From positions 2,777,818 to 2,788,584 of the forward strand of contig CP070843.1 in the NCBI GenBank assembly GCA_020350905.1: 10,767 nucleotides of DNA. The letters are read 5' to 3'. Both the position numbers and the translations under genes were made by a program. The notes under the pieces were generated by a model, which saw only the letters and a list, made by a program, of their open reading frames with translations, searched no databases and was not told where the DNA came from. This document shows, in pieces, positions 1 to 6,884 of this stretch (positions are counted from its first letter, which is position 1; each line of letters begins with the position of its first letter). This DNA comes from Deltaproteobacteria bacterium (GTDB lineage: Bacteria > Desulfobacterota > Syntrophobacteria > BM002).

Positions 1-131
1 CTACTGTCGGTCATGAGTAAGGAAAGAACCTGGGCCAAAGACCCGGCTTTGAACTGCCCCTTGAGAGATTTTTGATTTAAGAATGCAGATTTTAGATTTA
101 AGAACTTACTACCTCGCCGTAAAGAATGCAT
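1..131 (-). CDS. possible 5' part of a gene running off the left edge
   Basis: A minus-strand frame is open from an ATG at 131-129 to the window edge (43 codons). The first ~20 codons lie in AT-rich repeat DNA and look non-coding. The following residues, SLKGQFKAGSLAQVLSLL, look protein-like and resemble the opening strand and helix of DUF4388 (PATAN) domains (pattern L-K-G-x-hydrophobic, then a helix ending in two Leu). I see no start codon immediately before that stretch; the only upstream ATG is the one at 131, preceded by a weak GAGG. The gene may start in the repeat, or its 5' end may have been disrupted by it. The family match is an impression from a very short segment. Confidence 0.2.
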   Translation of the reverse strand, partial: MHSLRRGSKFLNLKSAFLNQKSLKGQFKAGSLAQVLSLLMTDS

Positions 132-166
132 GCAGCCTCAATCTGTAATCTGAAATCGTAAAGAAT
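67..166. repeat. AT-rich intergenic direct repeats
   Basis: GATTTAAGAA occurs at 74-83 and again at 95-104. CGTAAAGAAT occurs at 118-127 and again at 157-166. Between them are runs of the type AATCTGTAATCTGAAATC, which partly complement the left copies. This is the look of degenerate intergenic repeats; no mobile-element gene is attached. Confidence 0.45.
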
Positions 167-297
167 CCGGGCCTTTTGATGTTGAACCAGCATCCACCAT
201 ACTATAAAACACCAGTCCAAGTCCTTGCAATATTCTTGTTTTTCCGACTCTTCTCCTAGAAGCTTGAAAAACTGGAGAGGTCACGGGCGAGGAGATA

Positions 298-429
298 ATG
301 GTGGAGGAAATGATAATGGTGACCGGCCCGATGAGGTTCAATAATCACACGGCCCAATTTTCACCAGACCGTTATCACTTCGACATTTTTGAAATTCGTG
401 GGCGGTCTACGTTTGAACGTTATCTATAG
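298..429 (+). CDS. possible 43-residue small protein
   Basis: An ATG at 298 opens a frame of 43 codons ending in TAG at 427-429, with an in-frame stop upstream at 265-267. A GAGGAG lies only 3 nt before this ATG. A second purine run, GGAGG at 303-307, sits better for the in-frame ATG a few codons later. The product would be acidic at its start and aromatic and basic near its end (RYHFDIFEIRGR). It runs head-on into, and overlaps by 23 nt, the end of the minus-strand PilZ gene. I recognise no family, and it may be chance. Confidence 0.22.
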   Translation: MVEEMIMVTGPMRFNNHTAQFSPDRYHFDIFEIRGRSTFERYL

Positions 430-829
430 ACTTGTCCTCTTTATTACGTGGCGGTTTCTCTGTTCTTGCAATCAAGCGGTTAATCAATTTGCCATAGCGC
501 TTTAAGATTACCTCTCGCAGGAAGTGGCTATCATTTTCGGAAATCTTGGTGAATTGGACGCCCACCCCGAAAGATGGGGCACCTTGATTGGGGTTGACAA
601 CTTTCGACCACACCACTTTACCGGCAACGTTTATTGGCTGGTGACCTGGGACCTTGATGACCAAACGAAGGCTACCCTCCGATAGTGGCACAACTGTACA
701 GGAGATAAACGCCCCTGTGGGACAAACATTTTCTGTCTCCCCCTCTGTTTTGTCCTGAGAGGTCAGTAAAGTCACGGGCCATTTGACACTGGTCCTAGAA
801 TACTGGCGTCTGCCCAGAGGAGTAGCCAT
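407..829 (-). CDS. PilZ-domain protein (copy 1)
   Basis: The product is a 140-residue protein that is essentially one PilZ domain, a fold that usually binds cyclic di-GMP and passes the signal to motility, polysaccharide or secretion machinery. The N-terminal arginine motif is visible (R7, R8, R12 in GRRQYSR), followed by a beta-barrel-like alternation. The second motif, normally (D/N)xSxxG, reads N34-V-C36-P-T-G39, so the conserved Ser is Cys. No signal peptide or membrane segment is seen. I chose the ATG at 829 because AGGA lies 7 nt upstream; a TTG two codons earlier is possible. It lies downstream of a paralogous PilZ gene on the same strand (111 nt gap), and both have the motif residues at identical positions. 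Domain call firm; ligand binding inferred. Confidence 0.85.
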   Translation of the reverse strand: MATPLGRRQYSRTSVKWPVTLLTSQDKTEGETENVCPTGAFISCTVVPLSEGSLRLVIKVPGHQPINVAGKVVWSKVVNPNQGAPSFGVGVQFTKISENDSHFLREVILKRYGKLINRLIARTEKPPRNKEDKSIDNVQT

Positions 830-939
830 GTTCAAATCCTAGGTAACGTGCTCGGTCCCAACAAACCAAATCTTATCAGTCTCACTAAGTTGATCTATCT
901 ATCAAATCGCAGCCAAAGTTGCAATCGACAAAAATTTTT

Positions 940-1293
940 TCAACTACTCTGGCTGCAACTGTTTGAAATCAATTCAAAAAGATATTTTTGACTATCGCCA
1001 ATAAAACTCGTGAACCGCACGCCCGTTTCCCAGGAATAAAGATCATCCATCTGCTCGAATGACTCTGTCCAGGCCACAACGGCGGTCACCAGCAAGAGTT
1101 CTTCTCGTATGGGAATTTTAAAAGCCATCCGGAGGGGGCCAGTTCGCTCCGGATCTGTCGTACAGCGAATATTCGCACCCCCTATACTGATATTGACCGC
1201 CTCTCCGCCTATGTAGAGTTGCGGCGTTACCACGATTACAGGCCAGTTTACCGCTATCCTTGAATGCCGCCGTCTTTCCGTCCCAACCGACAC
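940..1293 (-). CDS. PilZ-domain protein (copy 2)
   Basis: The product is a 117-residue single PilZ-domain protein with both c-di-GMP binding motifs intact: R7-R8-R9-H-S-R12 and N34-I-S36-I-G-G39. It resembles copy 1 throughout (VxWPV after the arginines, a VVW strand in the middle, GVxFT near the end). I chose the GTG at 1293-1291 because AGGGGG sits 7 nt upstream (1301-1306) and because this start puts every motif at the same residue number as in copy 1. The frame stays open upstream to a TTG at 1473, but the added 60 residues look non-coding. It is the first of a tandem pair; transcription is toward copy 1. It probably acts as a cytoplasmic c-di-GMP effector; the partner is unknown. Confidence 0.82.
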   Translation of the reverse strand: MSVGTERRRHSRIAVNWPVIVVTPQLYIGGEAVNISIGGANIRCTTDPERTGPLRMAFKIPIREELLLVTAVVAWTESFEQMDDLYSWETGVRFTSFIGDSQKYLFELISNSCSQSS

Positions 1294-1532
1294 GTGGATG
1301 CCCCCTGCCTCAGGTGATAGGTCATTTCCAAATCCAATAATGTAGTATCTCGTTATGCGCCCGTTATCAATATAGTGGCTGATAGTGGCTGGACTGAGAC
1401 AATTATGCCGAGTAAATCTGGACCGCATCTTAGCAGAGAACTTACTTAGTGGAAAGGATGAAGGCCAGAACAACCAGTTTACGAAAAGTGAACCCTAATG
1501 TTATGGGTGTCGGCTGTAGATCGATTTGAGCA

Positions 1533-2015
1533 TTATTTTTCTAGCCCGGCAGCTAAGCTCTTTACGAAAGGTTCTAATTGCATTTCCTCTATGTATCCCC
1601 TTACTTTACAGTCTTTCTCATAGCCAGCGGATCCCTTTTCAATCCTTTCCTTGCATTCGTCCGACATTTCGTAGTTATCATATTTAAAGAGGCTGTTTTT
1701 CATTTCATACTCGTAATTCCCATTTTCATCGATGAAATAATCAACTCTCGACTGATACTCACATCCGTGTGGATGCTCCTCCTCGGCTGAAAAAATAGTG
1801 ATCGCGAAAGATCCAAATACCTTATAGAAAATCCAAAGGAGTTTCTTGTGGTCATGGTATGAATTCTTGATGCTGAAATTATAATGTCTTTTTAGTAATT
1901 CTGTAAATTCCGGTGATAACTGGTGTTCTGCGATCAGCGTTTGAAAGGCAGTCTCTTGATCTCGTGAGATTGCCCCATCATAGTAAAGGTTGTAATTATC
2001 GTCCGTCCTGAACAT
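1533..2015 (-). CDS. hypothetical protein, AT-rich orphan
   Basis: This 160-residue acidic protein is not one I recognise. It has a good ribosome binding site (AAGGA 6 nt before the ATG). The sequence is rich in Tyr, Glu and Lys, with short helices and a central stretch (FYKVFGSFAITIFSAEEEH) leading to a Tyr/Asn/Asp-rich segment (YFIDENGNYEYEM). Three Cys residues lie in the second half. No signal peptide or clear membrane helix is present. Its DNA is far more AT-rich than its neighbours (17 G+C in the 60 bases 1681-1740), which suggests recent acquisition. Some secreted or toxin-immunity-type proteins have this composition, but nothing here shows such a role. Confidence 0.68.
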   Translation of the reverse strand: MFRTDDNYNLYYDGAISRDQETAFQTLIAEHQLSPEFTELLKRHYNFSIKNSYHDHKKLLWIFYKVFGSFAITIFSAEEEHPHGCEYQSRVDYFIDENGNYEYEMKNSLFKYDNYEMSDECKERIEKGSAGYEKDCKVRGYIEEMQLEPFVKSLAAGLEK

Positions 2016-2224
2016 AAGCTTTCCTTATGATTCTGCTGGTCTGCTTTTCATCAATTTCGAGCCAGCGAGCCCGGCTCCACCCAGTTTGTCCGCCACTTGT
2101 TGCCCCACCTCTTCCCTTGCTGACAATCTGCAGGGTGGTCACTGCTTGGGGAATGCACAAAAAACACATACCAACCTTGTCTATCCGTGTCAAGGAAGAT
2201 AGAAATGACCACAACAGTACCTTT

Positions 2225-2254
2225 TTGAATGGCAAGGCTTTCTCCTGTTATGAT
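2225..2254 (+). promoter_or_regulatory. candidate sigma-70 promoter for the amidase gene
   Basis: A -35-like TTGAAT (2225-2230), an 18-nt spacer and a -10-like TATGAT (2249-2254, 5 of 6 consensus positions) lie about 64 nt before the ATG at 2318. The rest of 2016-2281 holds only short frames that look like chance. Confidence 0.45.
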
Positions 2255-2317
2255 ATAGGGACTAGCGGTAAGTCCACTTAGGTGAGAGGGGATTCGACGA
2301 CCCAGGAGGTGGCTAAG

Positions 2318-3109
2318 ATGAAAGTGGCGGCGGTACAGATGGACATAGCCTGGCACGACCGGCCAGCTAACCACGATAAAGCCAAGCGTATAGCGGCTCA
2401 AGCCAGGGATGCGGGTGCCGACCTGCTTGTTTTGCCGGAGATGTTTTCCACCGGATTTTCAATGGACACTTCCATCACGCCTGAACCTTTGGAAGGAGCT
2501 ACGCCCACCTTGCTGCGCACATTAGCCCGCGATTTGGACATGGTGGTCGTGGGTGGATTTGTCCTGGCGCGAGACAATGGTGGACCACAAAACGTGTCTT
2601 TGGCTGTGGATCGTAATGGAAACGATCTCGCGCTTTACGCCAAGATTCATCAGATTGCTTTGTTGGGAGAAGACGCAAGCTACGACCCTGGTGACTGGCC
2701 TGCGGTGTTCAAACTGGAAGAAATGAATGCTGCCTGTTTCGTTTGTTATGACCTGCGCTTCCCCGAACTTTTCCGCACTGTGGTAGACCAGTGCGGGCTC
2801 ATCCTGGTCATAGCTTCCTGGCCGGCTGTTCGCCAACCCCACTGGGACTTACTACTCCGGGCCCGTGCTGTTGAGAGTCAGTGTTTTGTGGTGGGGGTGA
2901 ATCGGATTGGACAAGGCGGCGATCTCACTTTTCTCGGTGGCTCCGCCATTATTGATCCTCTTGGTCTTGTCTTGGCCCACGCTGAGGACAGGGAAACCTT
3001 GTTGCTAGCCGACATTGATCCAGCCATGGTAGCGGAGGTTCGTTCCTCCATGCCGTTTCTCAGGGACCGCAAGCCACACTTGCTCAAGAAATTGGCAGAT
3101 GGATCTTGA
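2318..3109 (+). CDS. carbon-nitrogen hydrolase (nitrilase superfamily, omega-amidase/YafV-like)
   Basis: This 263-residue protein has the full nitrilase-superfamily Glu-Lys-Cys triad: E41 in LPEMF, K109 in YAKIH and C143 in VCYDLRFPE, with a second conserved Glu at E118. The opening VQMDIAWHDRPAN and the DWPAVF segment before the Cys strand match the Nit2/YafV branch. That branch hydrolyses omega-amides such as alpha-ketoglutaramate, as metabolite repair linked to transamination or methionine salvage. The length fits the family and no signal peptide is seen, so it should be cytoplasmic. I chose the ATG at 2318 because AGGAGGT (2304-2310) sits ideally before it; a GTG at 2282 in frame would add 12 residues and lacks this site. 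Exact substrate is inferred, not shown. Confidence 0.9.
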   Translation: MKVAAVQMDIAWHDRPANHDKAKRIAAQARDAGADLLVLPEMFSTGFSMDTSITPEPLEGATPTLLRTLARDLDMVVVGGFVLARDNGGPQNVSLAVDRNGNDLALYAKIHQIALLGEDASYDPGDWPAVFKLEEMNAACFVCYDLRFPELFRTVVDQCGLILVIASWPAVRQPHWDLLLRARAVESQCFVVGVNRIGQGGDLTFLGGSAIIDPLGLVLAHAEDRETLLLADIDPAMVAEVRSSMPFLRDRKPHLLKKLADGS

Positions 3110-3133
3110 CCTCTCACAGAGTTCACATATGAC
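3106..3133 (+). promoter_or_regulatory. weak candidate promoter for the phosphatase gene
   Basis: TTGACC (3106-3111), a 16-nt spacer and TATGAC (3128-3133) overlap the amidase stop codon and precede the phosphatase ATG by about 150 nt. The remaining gap to 3280 contains GC-rich stretches such as ACTCGAGCGAGC and a partly complementary TTCGAGTGAGC, which may form a leader hairpin. The two genes could equally be co-transcribed. Confidence 0.3.
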
Positions 3134-3280
3134 TCGAGCGAGCCCCGAGCGCCTCGACCTGAGGACTTCGAGTGAGCCTCAGTCCAACTCCTCGTCGACA
3201 GGTCTCGCCGAGGGGGGAGCAGGCGAGAGATATATACCGTGAGCGTTGAGCGCAGACAAACGACAAAGGATTAGAGAGCA

Positions 3281-3829
3281 ATGGGAGAACTCGCAGTTCC
3301 TTTTCCTCGCTCTTACTGGGTGGTGCCTGGAAAATTCCTCGCAGGCTACTTCCCCGGCAGTCGAGATTCTTCAACGGCCGAGAGAAAGCTCGAAGGACTC
3401 CTGGAACATGGGGTCCGCCACCTTATCAATCTCATGGAAGCACATGAGCGCAATTTCAGCGGCGAGATATTCGTTCCCTATGAACAACAACTGGAAAACA
3501 TTTCAGCAAAGGCGGACATTCCCATAAAGCTGGTTCATATGCCCATTCGGGATACTGATGTTCCAACTGTTGAGGGTATGGTTGCAATCCTGGATGAAAT
3601 CGATCGTGCAATTCAGCAGAATCCCCGCGTTTATCTCCACTGTTGGGGAGGTCGGGGGCGGACAGGGACCGTGGTTGGTTGTTACCTGGCTCGCCACGGC
3701 ATGGGGATCGGGGAGGCTGCCCTGGACTTGCTCAGCACACTTCGCCAGAATGATCCAATTTCACATCTTGCTTCGCCGGAGACCGAGATACAGGCGCAGT
3801 TTGTCCGTTCGTGGGTCGAAGGAAAATAG
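3281..3829 (+). CDS. dual-specificity / tyrosine phosphatase-like protein
   Basis: The product is a 182-residue stand-alone Cys-based phosphatase. The signature HCxxGxxRT is present as H120-C121-W-G-G-R-G-R127-T: C121 would be the nucleophile and R127 would bind the phosphate. A likely general acid is D91 or D93 in the MPIRDTDVPT loop, about 30 residues earlier, as expected for this fold. The N-terminus (SYWVVPGKFLAGYFPG) resembles bacterial and archaeal DSP-like proteins that begin with a W-V-P-G-x-hydrophobic-A-G segment. No membrane helix or signal peptide is present. Substrates in this class range from phosphotyrosine proteins to phosphoinositides or other small molecules, and nothing here distinguishes them. 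The start has only a weak AGAG before it, but conserved-looking residues begin immediately. Confidence 0.86.
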   Translation: MGELAVPFPRSYWVVPGKFLAGYFPGSRDSSTAERKLEGLLEHGVRHLINLMEAHERNFSGEIFVPYEQQLENISAKADIPIKLVHMPIRDTDVPTVEGMVAILDEIDRAIQQNPRVYLHCWGGRGRTGTVVGCYLARHGMGIGEAALDLLSTLRQNDPISHLASPETEIQAQFVRSWVEGK

Positions 3830-3832
3830 AAA

Positions 3833-3870
3833 TTGTAATGCCTTCAATCTTGAAGCCCACCTCGTTACAA
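3833..3870. terminator. nested hairpin between convergent genes
   Basis: TTGTAA (3833-3838) pairs with TTACAA (3865-3870), and inside it CTTCAA (3842-3847) pairs with TTGAAG (3850-3855) around a 2-nt loop. It lies 3 nt after the phosphatase stop, facing the end of trkH. It lacks a clear U-tract, so terminator function is a guess. Confidence 0.3.
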
Positions 3871-3988
3871 CCGGACTACAGGTACATTGGTTGACCATGA
3901 GCGACTGGAACGATAAGAGGAAGAGCTTATTGCCGTTTCCCACTGGTTGCAAACCGTATCTCATCGGCCACAAACTAGCCAGGGAAGG

Positions 3989-5428
3989 CTACTTGCGCCA
4001 AAAGGACGGGAATACAAGGACAAGAACCGTGAAGACCTCGAGACGCCCTACGAGCATGCAGAAGGAGAGGAGCACGTGGCCCGCCTCCGGCAGGTGGGCG
4101 AAGTTGTCCGTGGGGCCTACCTGGCCGAGTCCGGGGCCGATGTTCGAGAGGCAGGCGATCACCGAGGCCCCGGCGGTCACCTGGTCCACGCCGAGCGCGG
4201 CCATCCCGAGAGAGGCGAAGACGAAGATCCCGATGTAGAGGGCAAAGAAGCCGAGGATGCTCTGGATCACCTCGTCCGAGACGGTCTTCTGGTCGATCTT
4301 CAAGAGCCGTACCCGCCGCGGGTGGATGAGCCGTGAGAGCTGCAGGAAGCTGTGCTTCACGAGCAGGAGCACCCGGACGTTCTTCATCCCGCCGCCGGTG
4401 GAGCCCGCGCAGCCGCCAACGAACATCAACCCGACGAGGATGTACTGGGCCAGCACTGGCCAGAGCTCATAGTCGGCGGTCCCATAGCCGGTGGTGGTCA
4501 TAAGGGAAGTGACTTGAAAGGCTGAGTCCCGGAGGTTTGTTAGTGGGTCCTCGTAGACTCGAAAGTTGAAGAGGAAAACCACGAGGACAGAACTCGCGAG
4601 CACGACCAGGTAGAAGCGGAACTCTTCGCTGCGGAAGTAGCCGCCAACCCTTCCACGTAGCGCCTGGAAGTGGAGAGAGAAGTTCACGCCGGCCAGGAAC
4701 ATGAAGAAGGTCACCACCACGTGGACGTAGCTTCCGCCGAGTTCAGCAATGCTGCCGTTGCGGGTGGAGAATCCCCCAGTGGCCATGGTGGTGAAGGCGT
4801 GACACACTGCCTCGTAGAAGCTCACCCCGCCGAGCATGAGGGCCGCAATCTCGGCCGCGGTAATGAGGAAGTAGACGCCCCACAGAAGCTTAGCGGTGTC
4901 CTGGATGCGGGGCCGGAGGCGGTCCGTAGTGGGCCCTGGTACCTCCGCCTCGAAGAGCTGCATCCCACCCACACCCAGGATCGGCAGGATGGCAAGGGAG
5001 AGGACGATGATGCCCATGCCGCCAAGCCACTGGGTCAGAGAGCGCCAGACGAGGACGCTCTCTGGCACTACGTTCAGGTCGGTGATCACCGTTGAGCCGG
5101 TGGTGGTGAAGCCCGACATGGACTCGAAGTAGGCCTGGATCGGGCTTGCGATCGTCCCAGTGAAGAGAAAGGGCAGCGCGCCGAAGGCGGCGAAAAGAAC
5201 CCACGCGAGGGTGACGACCCCAAAACCCTCGCGGACCGTCAGCTCCGCCCGGGTCGGGAAGACTCGCAATAACAGGAGTCCGATGGCGGCGGACAGGCTC
5301 GCGCTAAGCACGAACCAAAGCCAAGCCCCGTCTCGGTACCAGAAGGAGAAGGGCAAGGGCACGAGGAGCATTCCCGCGAGGAAGAGCAGAAGACCGCCCT
5401 GGATCCGAAGCGTGAGTCTGAGGTTCAT
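3989..5428 (-). CDS. trkH: TrkH-type potassium uptake membrane subunit
   Basis: This 479-residue integral membrane protein has the four-fold M1-P-M2 repeat of the TrkH/KtrB superfamily. The four selectivity-filter loops are visible, each with its Gly: TTTGST (108-113), TMATGGFST (214-222), TTTGYGT (311-317) and SNIGPG (428-433). The family motifs SMSGFTTTG, QWLGGMG, FVGGCAGSTGGGMK and the C-terminal GRLEVFT are all present, and the length is normal. It forms the K+-conducting pore of Trk, usually gated by the NAD/ATP-binding TrkA ring. The ATG lies 1 nt after the trkA stop, with GAGGAG inside the trkA end, so the two are co-transcribed and probably translationally coupled. The DNA is markedly GC-rich compared with the flanking genes. 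Confidence 0.97.
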   Translation of the reverse strand: MNLRLTLRIQGGLLLFLAGMLLVPLPFSFWYRDGAWLWFVLSASLSAAIGLLLLRVFPTRAELTVREGFGVVTLAWVLFAAFGALPFLFTGTIASPIQAYFESMSGFTTTGSTVITDLNVVPESVLVWRSLTQWLGGMGIIVLSLAILPILGVGGMQLFEAEVPGPTTDRLRPRIQDTAKLLWGVYFLITAAEIAALMLGGVSFYEAVCHAFTTMATGGFSTRNGSIAELGGSYVHVVVTFFMFLAGVNFSLHFQALRGRVGGYFRSEEFRFYLVVLASSVLVVFLFNFRVYEDPLTNLRDSAFQVTSLMTTTGYGTADYELWPVLAQYILVGLMFVGGCAGSTGGGMKNVRVLLLVKHSFLQLSRLIHPRRVRLLKIDQKTVSDEVIQSILGFFALYIGIFVFASLGMAALGVDQVTAGASVIACLSNIGPGLGQVGPTDNFAHLPEAGHVLLSFCMLVGRLEVFTVLVLVFPSFWRK

Positions 5429-5429
5429 G

Positions 5430-6773
5430 TCAGGAGAAGAACTCCTCTACACTCACCACGGCCTCGGGAAGCGTGAAGACCACCGCCCGGTCGCCGGCGG
5501 CAAGTTGGTTCTCCCCGTCCGGTATGATCACCTCCTCTCCCCGCAAGATAGCCCCGATAATGGCGCCGCGGGGGACCTGGATCTCCTTCAGGGGTTTGCC
5601 AAGGATATTGCTTTCCGCGGGGACGAGGAGCTCCATCACCTCTGCCTGGCACTCCTCCACCATGGCCATAGAGAGCACCTCGCCCCGACGGACATACTTC
5701 AAAATAGCGCTGGCGGTGGAGAGGCGGGGACTGATACAGGCATCCACCCCGATGGAGGGGGCCAGGGAGACGTACTGCGGCTTGCTTACTAAGGCAATGG
5801 CCCTCTTCGCCCCGCACCTCTTCGCGAGCAGTGAGCAGAGGATGTTCCCCTCATCCTCCTGTGTGACAGCAACGAAGACGTCGGTGTCCTCAATCCCTTC
5901 ATCTTGCAGCGTGTCTATGTCGGTACCCTCAGCGTGGATCACAGCCACGCCGTCTAGGTGTTGAGCCAGATGCTCGCAACGATCGCGGTTTCGATCTAGA
6001 ATCTTCACCCGGAGTTTCCGCTGAGCCAGCTCCTTCGCCACGCCTTCTCCGACCCAGCCGCCGCCGAGGATCATGATGTTTTTCGTGCGCCGCTCTCCAA
6101 AGCCAAAAAGGTAATTGATCGCCGGTAGCTCCTCCTTTCGGCACAGGAAGTAGAGAATGTCGCCTCTGAGGATCGTGTCCTGCCCATGAGGCACGACCGT
6201 TTCCTGCTGCCTGGATAGTGCTGCGACCACGAGGCGGTACATGCCGCACAGGTCGCCCAGCTCCTTGAGGGTGATCCCGGCCAGCGGGTTATCGGCCCCG
6301 ATGCGGTAGCCAAGAAAAACGATCCGCCCGTCAGCGAACTCCGCCACCGAGGCGGCCGCGGGGTATGTGATCACCCTCACGAGCTCTTCGGCCACGACCG
6401 TCTGCGGGTTTATGAGGAGGTCAATGCCCAGCTTCTTCGCGTTGGCCGCCCACTCGGCGCCGGCGTATTCGATGTTCCGGATACGGCTGATAATGGTGGG
6501 GACCCCGTACTCGTTCGCCAGCATGCAAGCAATCAGGTTCACCTCGTCCACGTCGGTGACGGCCATGAAGAGGTCCGCGTCTTGGATCTCGACCTTCTCC
6601 AGCACCTCCGCGCTGGCCCCAATCCCCTCCACCACCAGCGCGTTCAGCTTGGTCGCCAGCGGCCCGACCTTCTCGGCGCTGCGTTCGATGAGGGCGATGT
6701 CATGACCCTCCCGGGACAATCGGTCGGCAATTTGATAGCCTACTTCGCCCGCACCCACAATGATAACCTTCAT
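5430..6773 (-). CDS. trkA: TrkA, Trk potassium transport regulatory subunit
   Basis: This 447-residue cytoplasmic protein has the TrkA duplication of two RCK units, each with an N-terminal Rossmann domain and a C-terminal TrkA_C domain. The first nucleotide-binding loop is G7-A-G-E-V-G12 with acidic E30 at the end of beta-2. The second is G237-G-G-W-V-G242 with D260. The TrkA_C domains lie at about 140-215 and 365-447. TrkA forms a ring under the TrkH dimer and controls opening through NAD(H) and ATP/ADP. Full length and intact. The ATG is preceded by AGGAAGGG about 10 nt upstream, and a near-consensus promoter lies further upstream at 6855-6884. It is the first gene of the trkA-trkH operon. 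Confidence 0.97.
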   Translation of the reverse strand: MKVIIVGAGEVGYQIADRLSREGHDIALIERSAEKVGPLATKLNALVVEGIGASAEVLEKVEIQDADLFMAVTDVDEVNLIACMLANEYGVPTIISRIRNIEYAGAEWAANAKKLGIDLLINPQTVVAEELVRVITYPAAASVAEFADGRIVFLGYRIGADNPLAGITLKELGDLCGMYRLVVAALSRQQETVVPHGQDTILRGDILYFLCRKEELPAINYLFGFGERRTKNIMILGGGWVGEGVAKELAQRKLRVKILDRNRDRCEHLAQHLDGVAVIHAEGTDIDTLQDEGIEDTDVFVAVTQEDEGNILCSLLAKRCGAKRAIALVSKPQYVSLAPSIGVDACISPRLSTASAILKYVRRGEVLSMAMVEECQAEVMELLVPAESNILGKPLKEIQVPRGAIIGAILRGEEVIIPDGENQLAAGDRAVVFTLPEAVVSVEEFFS

Positions 6774-6809
6774 CCGTCCGGCACCCTTCCTACCTTTTTC
6801 CCTGGATCG

Positions 6810-6821
6810 TATCCGGGCTAG
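6810..6821 (-). repeat. short copy of a dispersed repeat end
   Basis: TATCCGGGCTAG here is the reverse complement of the outer end of the repeat at 9751-9772 and is close to the termini of the 182-bp element at 7202-7383. It lies in the trkA leader, between the promoter and the start codon. It may mark an old element end or be chance. Confidence 0.35.
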
Positions 6822-6854
6822 GGCGTCTGATATGAACTCCCTTTAGATGGCAAG

Positions 6855-6884
6855 AGTATAAAATCAAAGAGCGTTGTGTGTCAA
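6855..6884 (-). promoter_or_regulatory. sigma-70-type promoter of trkA-trkH
   Basis: On the minus strand TTGACA (6884-6879, perfect -35) is separated by 18 nt from TATACT (6860-6855, 5 of 6 for the -10). Transcription would start near 6848, giving a leader of roughly 75 nt before trkA. The -35 box overlaps the start of the PIN-domain remnant on the other strand. Confidence 0.7.

Noticed and set aside
1..75. Open plus-strand frame at the left edge ending in TGA at 73-75
   Set aside because: Only 24 codons with no recognisable motif; the opposite-strand frame looks more protein-like.
138..341. 67-codon minus-strand frame
   Set aside because: Overlaps repeat DNA, low-complexity Ser/Ile/Thr stretch, no ribosome binding site that I can see.
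909..960. Complementary GCAGCC/GGCTGC and AGTTGCA/TGCAACT around an A/T run at the end of PilZ copy 2
   Set aside because: The stems compete and the loop is long; not convincing as a terminator or regulatory RNA.
1294..1473. 60-residue N-terminal extension of PilZ copy 2 from a TTG
   Set aside because: No motif, no good ribosome binding site, and the GTG at 1293 has a strong site and aligns with copy 1.
2027..2401. Overlapping small frames on both strands upstream of the amidase gene
   Set aside because: Biased, motif-free translations with no matching ribosome binding sites; the region is better read as promoter and leader.
3558..4336. Plus-strand frames running from the phosphatase gene into trkH antisense
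   Set aside because: They are other-frame shadows of certain genes; GC-rich DNA leaves antisense frames open.
4670..5964. Long plus-strand frames opposite trkH and trkA
   Set aside because: Composition-driven antisense frames; the trkH and trkA reading is unambiguous.
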